The notes below the pieces were generated by a model that was not told the origin of the DNA, ran no database searches, and saw only the letters and a program-made list of their open reading frames with translations. Shown here piece after piece: positions 46,572 to 55,446 of a stretch of 64,000 nucleotides of DNA; position 1 is the stretch's first letter; each line of letters begins with the position of its first letter. The translations under genes were made by a program, and so were the position numbers. Origin of the DNA: Legionella feeleii (GTDB lineage Bacteria > Pseudomonadota > Gammaproteobacteria > Legionellales > Legionellaceae); contig NZ_LNYB01000082.1 in assembly GCF_001467625.1 (NCBI RefSeq), positions 125,118 to 189,117 on the forward strand, in the 5' to 3' direction.

Positions 46572-46596
46572 AGACTCCAAACAATTGCTGGAGTCT
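46572..46596 (-). promoter_or_regulatory. Inverted repeat covering the ribosome-binding site of the ankyrin-like gene
   Basis: AGACTCCA (46572-46579) is perfectly complemented by TGGAGTCT (46589-46596), 9 nt apart. In the mRNA the arm nearer the gene contains the GGAG Shine-Dalgarno just 6 nt ahead of the ATG, so pairing would hide it. It could also be a protein operator. Confidence 0.45.
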
Positions 46597-46646
46597 AATG
46601 ATACATATTTTACCAGTTTATATCAATATAAAGCAGCATCTGGAGG

Positions 46647-49142
46647 CTATATTTGGGAAACTGACGTTAAATTCTCCGTCGCACTCGAAGTACCGGACGA
46701 TACAATCTGAACCGGCTCATCTATTCTAGACCGTTTCAAGTCAACTGGACCTAAATCCTTAGTCGCAATCAATGTACAGGAAGATATAATCTGAACGCGG
46801 TTATCAATTTTAGCCAGTTTCAAGTAACTTGTTAATTTTTCAAAAGATACACCTGCTCCAGAGAGATCAGTAGTTCGTTCTTTCAATAGAAACTCAACAA
46901 ATTTTGTTATCTCTGAAGAAGCTAATCCAGCATGCTCTAAAAATTCTTGAAACTCGGTCTTATCATCACGTAAATCCCCTCTTTGCAGAAAGCAAGTATT
47001 GACATTAATGCTGACTCGACGCAGTTTAGGTTCTTCTTGGCGTGCAGAAAAGAAAGAAAAGAGCTTGCCAAGCACACAAGGCATAATGTTCTGATCGTTG
47101 CCATTTCTGGGAAGACTGGATTTTTTCAAACTTACCGCTAAATCTTCAGTAAATTGGCGCGTAACATTTCCTGCCATAGCACCATTAAGACGAATTTCTC
47201 CAGACACTGTTGTCAAGGCAACAATATGTCCATCACGTCCCCTTACTGTTCTTAATTCACTCTCTCTGACTTCAGATAAGATCAGGCCTCGAATCTTGCT
47301 GGCATCCTGCCCCATACCAGAAATCAATTGATCACAAACTTCTTCGTGGAGATTTAAAATAAAAAATTTGCCATTATCTTCTACAATCTCAGGAATAACG
47401 CGCCTACTGTGCCTTCCTGGATCTTGCATCATTTTCTTAAAATGAAGAGCGGTTATCTTTTCTATTTCCCGCGCTCCTTCACGTTTATGGAAACGCAACA
47501 CTATTTCGCCATTCCCGGCTTTCTTAATTCCCACTAAGAGAAAGTTTTCAAACAGATTTTTCTTTGCTTTGGCATGTTCAAAAGATTCAGTTGCCTGGAC
47601 TGCAAGGTTATTATAAGTCACTTTGCCGCGCGCGAAAATTTTTACATTAGGATTTTGGCGAAGTCCCTTGCCATCTTTTACTAATTCGCCATTTTCATTC
47701 AGTAATCTATAACCATGAAGGTCTGTACCAAGCACAGCAATCCTGTAAGCTGTAGCCGCACCACCTGCACCACCGATTACAACGACTCGCCTTGTTTTCA
47801 CATCACTACTGCATTGCCTTTCTCTGGAACTGAGATCGTACTCATTTCCATGAAGAATAGGTGTAAAACCTCTTTTTGAATCATAAGTCGAATATTGTTG
47901 ATATAAACTTTTTCCCATACCCGAAGAGATGCTGATCTCTCTACTTTGTCTTACGAATTCATACTGCAGGGCATTCTCAAAGGAGGTATTTTGTCCTATA
48001 CCCATACCCAGTGAGAAATTCATGAACTGGGCATAAATATAAGCAGTAAGCGTCTTGTTACCATGGGGAATGGAGACCTTCAGTCGGTAATGATAGACAG
48101 TAGCCTCGACATGCCAGTCATCCAGATGCTTTTCTCTTCTTTCAAGTGCCTGCACAGACACACCGTAAAAAGGTGGCGGTGTATCTTTGAGAGCCATGTT
48201 AACTGTATTGGCATAGAAAAGATGCCTGGTGTTGGTTCTTAGGGTACGTCCCAAACTTTGGCTCTTGGGAATAAAATCATTGGCAGTTGCATTACCCGGT
48301 ATTTCCAACAAGGGATGTTCTTGTTCGGCTCGATGATCAGCACTGGTCCAATGTCCTACTTCTTGCTCGGAAATAACCAGGGTTTCCAGACATAAAGGAC
48401 CAGAGCACTCCGTTGAAACATAATGTTGCAATTGCTTAAAGGCCTTTACAGCACTCTTCGGTATTGAGGGATCGGTGGTCATTAAAGTCATACCAGCATA
48501 ACCACAACCAACAAATAATCTCCCAACAAAAATACTTGGCGGGACAAGAGCACCCGATTCATCAATATGTTTATTGATAGCACCACGAGTAAGCTGTTGC
48601 TTTCGCTCATTAATTACATAAGATTGCTCCAATGTATCGAATGAATCGACAACACGCTCCAGATCATCCTCTGGTTTCTTCGCTACCAGATCCAATTCGT
48701 CTGGTGTTTCTATTGTCAACGAGGCCTCATTGAGTTGGCGTTTAAAAATTTGTAATTTAACCCATCCATCAGACACCTCTTCATCAAGAGCGGAAGATTG
48801 GTAAGATAAATCATGAACTTTCGCATGTTTAGCGATTGCTTCTTTAAGTAGAGGCCAATACTTTGAAAAAAAACTTTCAGAATCAACAGATTCATTAGGG
48901 AATGGTAGCTGTGCTCTGGTCCATATTTCCTGGATGTTATAAATAATCTCATCAATGGTGTTATATTTTATTTTACCCTTGCCATCAGCCCCACGGTTAA
49001 TTGCAACCACCAATCGATTTAATTGATTTGTGTGTCCATCTTTTTGCCATTCGACGGTTTGACTACCCGCAAATAAAGGTATTTCATGCAAACTAACGTC
49101 TTCAATTGATTTACGCTTTACAACGATATCAGATCTAGGCAT
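46647..49142 (-). CDS. 832-residue protein with dinucleotide-binding-like motif and duplicated C-terminus
   Basis: No family is assigned. In the middle (about residues 440-470) RRVVVIGGAGGAATAYRIAV is a classic GxGGxx Rossmann start and is followed by alternating strands and helices up to ~600, so an NAD(P)- or FAD-binding core is possible. The first 400 residues are mixed and include SALDEEVSDGWVKLQIFKRQ and a histidine-rich segment. The last ~56 residues repeat a 28-residue unit (RVQIISSCTLIATKDLG / PVQIVSSGTSSATENL). No signal peptide or membrane span is seen. The ATG at 49142 is used; a GTG at 49172 is possible. Confidence 0.65.
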   Translation of the reverse strand: MPRSDIVVKRKSIEDVSLHEIPLFAGSQTVEWQKDGHTNQLNRLVVAINRGADGKGKIKYNTIDEIIYNIQEIWTRAQLPFPNESVDSESFFSKYWPLLKEAIAKHAKVHDLSYQSSALDEEVSDGWVKLQIFKRQLNEASLTIETPDELDLVAKKPEDDLERVVDSFDTLEQSYVINERKQQLTRGAINKHIDESGALVPPSIFVGRLFVGCGYAGMTLMTTDPSIPKSAVKAFKQLQHYVSTECSGPLCLETLVISEQEVGHWTSADHRAEQEHPLLEIPGNATANDFIPKSQSLGRTLRTNTRHLFYANTVNMALKDTPPPFYGVSVQALERREKHLDDWHVEATVYHYRLKVSIPHGNKTLTAYIYAQFMNFSLGMGIGQNTSFENALQYEFVRQSREISISSGMGKSLYQQYSTYDSKRGFTPILHGNEYDLSSRERQCSSDVKTRRVVVIGGAGGAATAYRIAVLGTDLHGYRLLNENGELVKDGKGLRQNPNVKIFARGKVTYNNLAVQATESFEHAKAKKNLFENFLLVGIKKAGNGEIVLRFHKREGAREIEKITALHFKKMMQDPGRHSRRVIPEIVEDNGKFFILNLHEEVCDQLISGMGQDASKIRGLILSEVRESELRTVRGRDGHIVALTTVSGEIRLNGAMAGNVTRQFTEDLAVSLKKSSLPRNGNDQNIMPCVLGKLFSFFSARQEEPKLRRVSINVNTCFLQRGDLRDDKTEFQEFLEHAGLASSEITKFVEFLLKERTTDLSGAGVSFEKLTSYLKLAKIDNRVQIISSCTLIATKDLGPVDLKRSRIDEPVQIVSSGTSSATENLTSVSQI
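46663..46830 (-). repeat. In-frame 84-bp tandem duplication at the 3' end of the 832-residue protein gene
   Basis: Two diverged 84-bp units (46663-46746 and 46747-46830) can be aligned; for example GTACCGGACGATACAATCTG at 46690 and GTACAGGAAGATATAATCTG at 46774. They encode the repeated 28-residue segment at the C-terminus. The divergence shows that this is not a recent duplication. Confidence 0.75.
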
Positions 49143-49468
49143 ACCACCATTTCCACAACTAAAATGTTGCACAAAAGTATCATATGAACATTATCTGAAC
49201 ATTAAGAATGAATAAAAAAATCGCACCTTGATTAATAGAAAATAGTCTTTAAGTTTAACGAATCTCGGGTAAAAAGAGTTTTTTTTGATAGACAGGAGAA
49301 TTGAGAGAAAGAGAATATAAATCTGTGTTAAAGACCAATATTTTTATTCGGTCTTTTATTAACCATAAAGACAATACTGGTAAGCAACCAGAATAAAAAT
49401 CTACCTTACAAGACAAGAGGTAATTTTAACGTATAATCTATATTAAAAATAAATTTCGCAGATTAATT
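49143..49468. other. Divergent intergenic region upstream of the first S10 carboxypeptidase
   Basis: This ~325-bp, AT-rich region serves two divergent genes. It contains a hairpin (AAAGACC/GGTCTTT, 49330-49356, 13-nt loop) followed by TTATT, and a perfect TATAAT at 49432-49437, 32 nt ahead of the carboxypeptidase ATG. No ORF is seen. Confidence 0.5.
49432..49437 (+). promoter_or_regulatory. Likely -10 box of the first S10 carboxypeptidase gene
   Basis: TATAAT matches the sigma-70 -10 consensus and stands 32 nt before the ATG at 49469. A poor -35 (AAGACA, 49410-49415) lies 16 nt upstream. Confidence 0.45.
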
Positions 49469-50746
49469 ATGAATTATTTTCCTGTGGTAATTTATCTTTT
49501 CATTGCCTTGTTTCTACAAAATCACTTGGCACTGGCACATAAATCTTCCCAACAATACATGACTATGCTACTGGCAAGGAGTGAGCATGGCTATTTGCCC
49601 GTAGAGCATGGTCAATTGTGGTATTGGTTTGTTAAAGCTGATCACCCTGATGCCCCACTGACACTCTGGCTAAATGGCGGACCGGGATGCTCGTCGATGG
49701 TTGGGCTATTTATAGAAAATGGCCCCTATCTTCTACAAAACCTGGAAACGGTCACTAAACCGGCAGCTTACCATTTTAAAGAAAACCCTTATGCCTGGAC
49801 AAAAGTCTCCCATATGCTTTATCTGGATAATCCGGTAGGAACAGGCTTTTCTTTGCCATCACGGTATACCAGCTCACCCAAAGAAATGCGCCAGAATGTA
49901 GTACAGGCTTTGCAGGAATTTTTTACTCGTCATCCAGAATTGAAAAAAAATGCATTCTTTATTTTTGGTGAATCTTATGCCGGTAAAGATATTCCAAATA
50001 TTGCTTATGAAATCAAACGCTCAACTGATTTCAACCTGAAAGGGATTGGTATGGGTAATGGCTTTATTGATCCTCATTCAATCAATATTACTCAAGTCGA
50101 ATTTGCTAAAAATAATTCACTAATTGATGAACAAAAAGCAAAAGAGCTCTTAGCCAAAGCTCACGCTAAATGGCAACAATTCTATGAGCTACGAGATAAA
50201 GGAGAAAAACCAAGCTTGCATTTAGCTAAAAAAACAGCTTATTTTACCCTCGGCAGATTAAAAGAAATATTGACTAAAAAACACCAAATTCCTGTTGTTA
50301 ATACCTATGATATCCGCATTATTAAATACCCTTATATTCGAGATAATTTAAACCACTTTTTAAATGATGAAAATTACAAGCCAGTAAAAGCCAAAGGGTC
50401 GTGGGTAGAATGCGGTAAAGATAATCATATTGTCCGCCATCATCTAATGAATTCTATTCCCATTTCGTCAGCCCCTCTTATTGTAAAATTATTAAAAGAC
50501 TTTCAATTACCGATATTGATTTTTAATGGCATGGAAGATCTGATGGTTCCTTATTTATCCCACCCTATGTGGCTTAATAAATACGATATACGTATACAAG
50601 CTAAAGACAATCGGGGATTAGTCTATAAAGCTGTCGACTATCCTCTGGAATTAGTGTTTGTGAAAGAGTCAGGCCATATGGTTTTATTAGATCAGCCCGA
50701 ATTAGCTTTTGAGCTATTTAAAAATTTCATAGAACGCTATGATTGA
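49469..50746 (+). CDS. Serine carboxypeptidase, peptidase family S10
   Basis: A signal peptide (PVVIYLFIALFLQNHLALA) precedes an alpha/beta-hydrolase of the S10 type: oxyanion segment LWLNGGPGCSSMVGLF, nucleophile S169 in FGESYAGKD, catalytic D357 in NGMEDLMVP and H403 in ESGHMVLLDQP. S10 enzymes remove C-terminal residues at acid pH and are common in eukaryotic lysosomes and vacuoles but rare in bacteria. In Legionella relatives they may have been acquired from protist hosts. The 425 residues are normal for the family. A paralogue lies at 59233-60570. Confidence 0.92.
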   Translation: MNYFPVVIYLFIALFLQNHLALAHKSSQQYMTMLLARSEHGYLPVEHGQLWYWFVKADHPDAPLTLWLNGGPGCSSMVGLFIENGPYLLQNLETVTKPAAYHFKENPYAWTKVSHMLYLDNPVGTGFSLPSRYTSSPKEMRQNVVQALQEFFTRHPELKKNAFFIFGESYAGKDIPNIAYEIKRSTDFNLKGIGMGNGFIDPHSINITQVEFAKNNSLIDEQKAKELLAKAHAKWQQFYELRDKGEKPSLHLAKKTAYFTLGRLKEILTKKHQIPVVNTYDIRIIKYPYIRDNLNHFLNDENYKPVKAKGSWVECGKDNHIVRHHLMNSIPISSAPLIVKLLKDFQLPILIFNGMEDLMVPYLSHPMWLNKYDIRIQAKDNRGLVYKAVDYPLELVFVKESGHMVLLDQPELAFELFKNFIERYD

Positions 50747-50759
50747 TAAAGCTCGCTAT

Positions 50760-51068
50760 TTAAGGCTCTGGAAGATTATTGTTTTCAATTCCTTCATGCG
50801 GAAATTGGTTAAGAACCGCTGGATTTGCATTATAAACTATGTACCAACCGCGCCCACCTGGTTCTACTTCTATAGCGATATAGCTGAGATCTATTTTAGA
50901 GCGAATATTAACCAACACGGAAGCAGCATCTGTTTGTGTGGAAAATAACCTGGACTTTAGGAAATTACCATTAGTATCTGAGGCAACCTTAAAACCAGCA
51001 TCAGAATCCTTAAGTATCTTTGCTATTTTATCCTCATTTTTTGGGTGAAACATACAGACTATCCACAT
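50760..51068 (-). CDS. Small protein of unknown function
   Basis: The 102-residue frame encodes MWIVCMFHPKNEDKIAKILK with a following mixed alpha/beta layout (FKVASDTNGNFLKS, VNIRSKIDLSYIAIEVEPGG) and a polar tail. No ribosome-binding site is good for the ATG at 51068; the ATG at 51053 (sixth codon) has GGA at a normal distance and is an alternative. The small domain might be an AIR-synthase- or phosphoribosylformylglycinamidine-like fragment, but no motif supports this. Confidence 0.45.
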   Translation of the reverse strand: MWIVCMFHPKNEDKIAKILKDSDAGFKVASDTNGNFLKSRLFSTQTDAASVLVNIRSKIDLSYIAIEVEPGGRGWYIVYNANPAVLNQFPHEGIENNNLPEP

Positions 51069-51569
51069 AACAATATCTAATTACATTATAGATAAGCAAT
51101 ATGTGTTTTTTTTCTATTTATTAATTTAAATAAAATTATAAAAAAACAATAGTATTTTTTTATAAATAAAAACTAGAAACCAAATCAATGGAAGCAATAA
51201 ATTAATCTACCAGCAATAATAAACCGTCTCTTTCGATGAGCCCTATACTGATTAAAATAATCAATAAAATCAGCATAAGAAGCGACGTCATTAAAAATAG
51301 ACTCAGTGCTGGAATCAGAGCTATAAAGAAATAGTTTATCCTTCCTATCGGAGAAATAGAAATACTCGAAAGCTACCAGAAAGAACACCTAATTAGCCCA
51401 ACTAATTTTTATTATTAAATTTTGCCCCCCCTTTATCAATCGCTGTTTCTCATCTCTTGATTGACCTCTCTGGCTTAATAGCGCAATTTAATGCATTATG
51501 TACAAAGCAGTGCCTGGAATAGTCATGGTCATGTCGCCAAACACGTCCATTTTATTAAAGGAGTAAACG
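51069..51569. other. AT-rich intergenic region
   Basis: About 500 bp of very AT-rich DNA between the small gene at 50760 and the DJ-1/PfpI gene. It includes one weak candidate ORF (51185-51388) and the promoter of the PfpI gene. Nothing else is recognised. Confidence 0.4.
51185..51388 (-). CDS. Doubtful small ORF (67 residues)
   Basis: The only ORF of note in this AT-rich gap; it starts with GTG, has no good ribosome-binding site, and encodes a hydrophobic, aromatic N-terminus (FFLVAFEYFYFSDRKDK) and a basic tail (RAHRKRRFIIAGRLIYCF). It may be spurious. Confidence 0.2.
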   Translation of the reverse strand: MFFLVAFEYFYFSDRKDKLFLYSSDSSTESIFNDVASYADFIDYFNQYRAHRKRRFIIAGRLIYCFH

Positions 51570-52256
51570 ATGGCTAAAACATTGGGAGTACTTGTATACG
51601 AAAATTGTCAACCGATTGATTTCATTGCTCCCTGGGAAGTATTTTCTCTCTGGAAAACCATTGCAGAGCCGATTAACCTGTATTTGATCTCTCAAGATGG
51701 GGGTTATGTACAGTGTGTCAATGACATTCTAATAAAGACCCATTGTGATTTTGAACGCGCCCCCCAATTAGACTATCTAATTATTCCCGGCGGAAAAGGC
51801 AGAATTAACGAAGTAAACAATGCCAAATTAATATCATTTATTCAAAAACAAGCCCAAAATGCTCAATATATCCTTTCTATTTGTACTGGTATGTTCCTGC
51901 TTCATAAAGCAGGGCTGCTCCATGATAAGTTAGTAACAACTTATTGGCGAGCCATGCCAGAGGCAAGACTGCTTTCAAATGTACATGTCACGGAAGAAAG
52001 AATGGTAAAAAATGGGAACATATGGCTTGCAGCCGGTGTCTCAAGCGGGATTGACCTGGCTTTTGAATTTATCGCCGAAATTGATGGCAAAGAAGCAGCC
52101 GGCAAAGTGCAGCTACTCTATGAAAATTTTCCCCTACATCATGCCTATTGCACAGAGAATATGGCGCATTCATTACCGCCTTATAATGATAAGGAAGAGA
52201 ACGCCCTTCATTTACCAAGATACATTCTTGAGTACATGAAAGAGTATGCTCGCTAG
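51570..52256 (+). CDS. DJ-1/PfpI-family protein (isonitrile hydratase-like)
   Basis: The 228-residue protein has the DJ-1/PfpI fold: acidic D17 in QPIDFIAPWEVF, LDYLIIPGGKGR, nucleophile C105 in SICTGMFLLHKAGLL, and AAGVSSGIDLAFEFIAE. The D17/C105 placement matches the isonitrile hydratase (InhA)-like subfamily, which hydrates isonitriles to N-formyl amides, but other members are regulators or glyoxalases, so activity is not certain. AAAGGAG is 7 nt ahead of the ATG. It stands alone, followed by a palindromic element. Confidence 0.85.
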   Translation: MAKTLGVLVYENCQPIDFIAPWEVFSLWKTIAEPINLYLISQDGGYVQCVNDILIKTHCDFERAPQLDYLIIPGGKGRINEVNNAKLISFIQKQAQNAQYILSICTGMFLLHKAGLLHDKLVTTYWRAMPEARLLSNVHVTEERMVKNGNIWLAAGVSSGIDLAFEFIAEIDGKEAAGKVQLLYENFPLHHAYCTENMAHSLPPYNDKEENALHLPRYILEYMKEYAR

Positions 52257-52426
52257 GGAAAATAACTTAGAAGAGTTAACCTGATGTCTTAATGAATATT
52301 TCCTGCAAAGAAAGACACAATAGCACTTGTTCATTTGTACTATCACAGATAATATTAGCTCAGAACAGGGCTTAAAATTATTTTGCCGCTTAGTTGTTTC
52401 ATCTCCTGTTTCATGGCCGGAATAGG

Positions 52427-52558
52427 GTCTATTAGCGTTTCGCTAGCTTGCGTGTTTGTGCATTGATTTTCGAGCATCGTAGCGGAGCATACCCACTAGT
52501 ATGTGACCAGCGAAGCACCGAACGCATAAACACCAAGGGACTAGAAACGCCAACAGAC
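52427..52558. repeat. Diverged copy of the palindromic element
   Basis: The core TTTTCGAGCATCGTAGCGGA...GTATGTGACCAGCGAAGCAC is nearly identical to the core at 24729-24783, whereas the arms are different in sequence yet remain complementary to each other (GTCTATTAGCGTTTC against GAAACGCCAACAGAC, GTGTTTGTGC against GCATAAACAC). This is a compensated long palindrome of 132 bp with no ORF. It precedes the RND operon by about 30 nt. Confidence 0.85.
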
Positions 52559-52587
52559 TTTAGTAATATAGGGAAATAGTAGCCCAC

Positions 52588-54141
52588 ATGTTAAAGATTC
52601 TTATAGCAATAAGTTGTCTAGTTCTAAGTTCCTGTATGGTCGGCCCCAACTATAAAGAGCCGAAAAAAAATATTGCACCGCATTGGTTGAAAAATGGTCC
52701 CGGGGTGAGAGCAGCCCCCATTCGGAATGCAAATTGGTGGCAAGCATTTAACGACCCAACCTTAACTTCATTAATCCAGCAAGGTTATTTCAATAACTTA
52801 TCATTACAAGTTGCAGGGGTTCGGGTTTTGCAAGCCAGAGCGCAACTGGCCCAGGCAGTAGGAGAGCTTTATCCCCAACAGCAAAATATGGGGGGTAATA
52901 TTACTTATAATCGTATTGGCGGTAGCTCACTGCAAGACATTTTACCCAACAAATTTGAAACAGCTGCCCTCGGCTTTACTGCGAGCTGGGAAATTGACTT
53001 TTGGGGAAAATATCGCCGGGCTATTCGCTCCAATGATGCAACGTTCTTATCGTCGGTCGCTGCCTATGATGATGCTTTAGTGACCCTCACTGCAGATATT
53101 GCAAGCACCTATGTCAGCATCCGTACCGATGAGAAATTAATACGAGTCACTCAAGCCAATATTCAGTTACAGACGGCGAGTCTCAAGGTCGCGCGGTCTC
53201 GTTATAAAGGAGGCCAAACGAGTTTGCTCGATGTCGAACAAGCACAAACAGAGCTTGCCGAAACGCAGGCCACACTGCCTACACTAGTCAGTGAACTGCA
53301 AACACAGAAAGACAAAATGGCTGTATTACTTGGTACTACACCGAACTGTGTAGATGATTTACTCAAAAAGAATCAGGGTATTCCCAAAGCACCGTCCATG
53401 GTATCAGTAGGTATTCCCAGGGAGGCGTTGGCACAGCGCCCCGATGTTTATCAAGCACGCATGGAAGCCATCGCGCAATCTGAAGCGATAGGAGCCACTG
53501 CAGCTAATCTCTATCCGGCCTTTTCACTATCTGGAACGTTTTATTTTGCTTCTAATACCATTGGCAATCGTTCACTCAGTGATATTTTCAATTGGTCAAG
53601 CCGCAATATTTCGGCGGGACCTTCATTCCTGTGGCCTATCCTGAATTATGGCCAAATTACTAACCAGGTACGGGTGCAAGATGCAGCCTTCCAACAAGCC
53701 TTGTTAAAATACCTCAATCTCGTATTACAAGCACAGAAAGAAGTCCAAGATAATATTACTCGTTATGTGGAAACAAAAAAATCCGAAGCCTATCTTGTTA
53801 AAGCAAATAGCGCCGCCACTGTCACCACAAGATTGGCGATGACTCGATATAAAGAAGGTGAAACGGATTACACCACGTTACTGGATGCTGAACGACAACT
53901 GCTGCGGGTACAAAAATCATTGACACAGTCACAGGGTGATATTGCCCAATCCCTGGTGGCACTTTATCGTGCTCTGGGTGGTGGCTGGCAAATCCGTTGT
54001 GGGAATGATATTGTTCGTAAACATATCAAGGCAGATATGGCTGCACGCACCAACTGGGGCAATTTGTTAAAGAAACAAAATCATCTGCCGCCGCTCACTG
54101 AAGAACAACAAATAAAGCAACTTTATTTACCAAACTGGTGA
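52588..54141 (+). CDS. RND-type outer-membrane efflux lipoprotein (NodT family)
   Basis: The N-terminus carries a lipobox (LSSC, Cys ~16) and MVGPNYKEPK, the hallmark of NodT/OprM-type factors. Other family features are WWQAFNDPTLTSLI, SWEIDFWGKYRRAI, the second-half RPDVYQARMEAIAQS, and RYKEGETDYTTLLDAERQLL. The 517-residue protein should form the outer-membrane duct of the pump. Its stop codon overlaps the adaptor's start, the first of three pump genes in order OMF-adaptor-pump. Confidence 0.93.
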   Translation: MLKILIAISCLVLSSCMVGPNYKEPKKNIAPHWLKNGPGVRAAPIRNANWWQAFNDPTLTSLIQQGYFNNLSLQVAGVRVLQARAQLAQAVGELYPQQQNMGGNITYNRIGGSSLQDILPNKFETAALGFTASWEIDFWGKYRRAIRSNDATFLSSVAAYDDALVTLTADIASTYVSIRTDEKLIRVTQANIQLQTASLKVARSRYKGGQTSLLDVEQAQTELAETQATLPTLVSELQTQKDKMAVLLGTTPNCVDDLLKKNQGIPKAPSMVSVGIPREALAQRPDVYQARMEAIAQSEAIGATAANLYPAFSLSGTFYFASNTIGNRSLSDIFNWSSRNISAGPSFLWPILNYGQITNQVRVQDAAFQQALLKYLNLVLQAQKEVQDNITRYVETKKSEAYLVKANSAATVTTRLAMTRYKEGETDYTTLLDAERQLLRVQKSLTQSQGDIAQSLVALYRALGGGWQIRCGNDIVRKHIKADMAARTNWGNLLKKQNHLPPLTEEQQIKQLYLPNW

Positions 54142-55322
54142 TGAATATGACTTCAGAAAAAAAAATTAACCGAGTGAAAATAGCAGCCATCACCTTCGTT
54201 ATCCTTCTCCTCATTTATCTGATAACTCACCATAAAACCAGCAATACACAACCATTGCCTACTCCGGTAGTTATCGTTAAAAAACCGGAATCAATCGAGA
54301 TGGCTGAATATATTACCCAAACAGGTAATACCGTTGCTTTCAACTCTGTGAATTTGGTTGCCCGAATTGAAGGTTACCTCGATGCAATAAAATTTACTGA
54401 TGGAACCTTTGTTAAAAAGGATCAGGAATTGTTTGTTATAGAGCCTCAGCCTTACTATGAAAAACTTGTGGAAGCAGAGTCCTCCGTGATATCACGAAAG
54501 GCCGCTTATGAATATACCAAGATTGAGGCCGCACGCCAAAAGCAAATGTATAAAGAAAATGCCACTTCGTTAAAGAATGTGGAAAAATGGGCAGCTCAGG
54601 CTGAATCATCCAAGGCAGAAGTTGCCAAAGCAGAGGCTAACGCTAAAGTCGCAGCCATCAATTACAGTTATACCCATGTGCTTGCTCCCTTTGACGGCAG
54701 AATTGGTCGCCATCTGGTCGATGTCGGAAATCTGGTCGGTAATGGCAAGGCAACTGAACTGGCAACCATCGAACAGGTTGATCCTCTTTATGTTTATTTC
54801 AATCTCAATGAACTGGATTTAATTAGACTGCGTGACGCTGCAAGAGCCCGTGGTTTTAAACCCTCCGAGATCAATCAAATTCCAGTTTATGTAAGAATGC
54901 AAAATGAAGCAGGCTTTCCTCATGAAGGGAAACTTGATTTCGTCAATACAGGACTGAATTCCTCAACAGGAACCATGCAGTTTAGAGCCCTTTTACCCAA
55001 TAAAAATTATCCCTTATTGCCTGGTTTATTTGTACAAGTCCGTATTCCATTGACCAAAAAAACCCCGCGTTTAACAGTACCTGACACCGCCATCCAATAT
55101 GATCAAATCGGCCCCTATTTGCTACTAGTCAATAAAGACAATTATGTGGAATCAAGGCGCGTGGTATTAGGTAGTTTGGAACAAGGCAAACGAGCAATTA
55201 CTAAAGGGATTGATGCCGAGGATAAGATTATCGTTGACGGATTGCAGAATGCAACGCCGGGTAACCTGGTCAACCCTAAAATGCAAACAAACTCGTCGAC
55301 TCAAGTATCAGTAGGAAAATAA
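54141..55322 (+). CDS. RND efflux periplasmic adaptor (AcrA-like)
   Basis: One N-terminal span is followed by the lipoyl-hairpin-barrel architecture of AcrA: NLVARIEGYLDAIKFTDGTF, the coiled-coil pair, LAPFDGRIGRHLVDVGNLVG, and the barrel TGTMQFRALLPNKNYPLLPG with LFVQVRIPL. The ATG at 54141 overlaps the previous stop (TGATG) and is preferred over GTG 54138 or ATG 54147. It links the outer-membrane channel to the inner-membrane pump encoded 124 nt further on. Confidence 0.92.
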   Translation: MNMTSEKKINRVKIAAITFVILLLIYLITHHKTSNTQPLPTPVVIVKKPESIEMAEYITQTGNTVAFNSVNLVARIEGYLDAIKFTDGTFVKKDQELFVIEPQPYYEKLVEAESSVISRKAAYEYTKIEAARQKQMYKENATSLKNVEKWAAQAESSKAEVAKAEANAKVAAINYSYTHVLAPFDGRIGRHLVDVGNLVGNGKATELATIEQVDPLYVYFNLNELDLIRLRDAARARGFKPSEINQIPVYVRMQNEAGFPHEGKLDFVNTGLNSSTGTMQFRALLPNKNYPLLPGLFVQVRIPLTKKTPRLTVPDTAIQYDQIGPYLLLVNKDNYVESRRVVLGSLEQGKRAITKGIDAEDKIIVDGLQNATPGNLVNPKMQTNSSTQVSVGK

Positions 55323-55446
55323 ATGTTTTGCAAACGAGGAAGAGAAAAAGTAAGTGCGGTTAAAAAACCGATTAGCCATTTAACTTGCACGCTTTAGAAA
55401 ATACCTCCTGTCTAAAAATGGATCTTCAAAGTGAGAAGAAACAGAA

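Noticed and set aside
49187-49206. CTTAATGTT-CA-GATAATGTT on the minus strand, resembling a PmrA box upstream of the 832-residue protein gene
   Set aside because: Only 14 of 18 positions fit, the second half-site is weak, and the nearest -10-like hexamer is 3 nt away rather than about 20.
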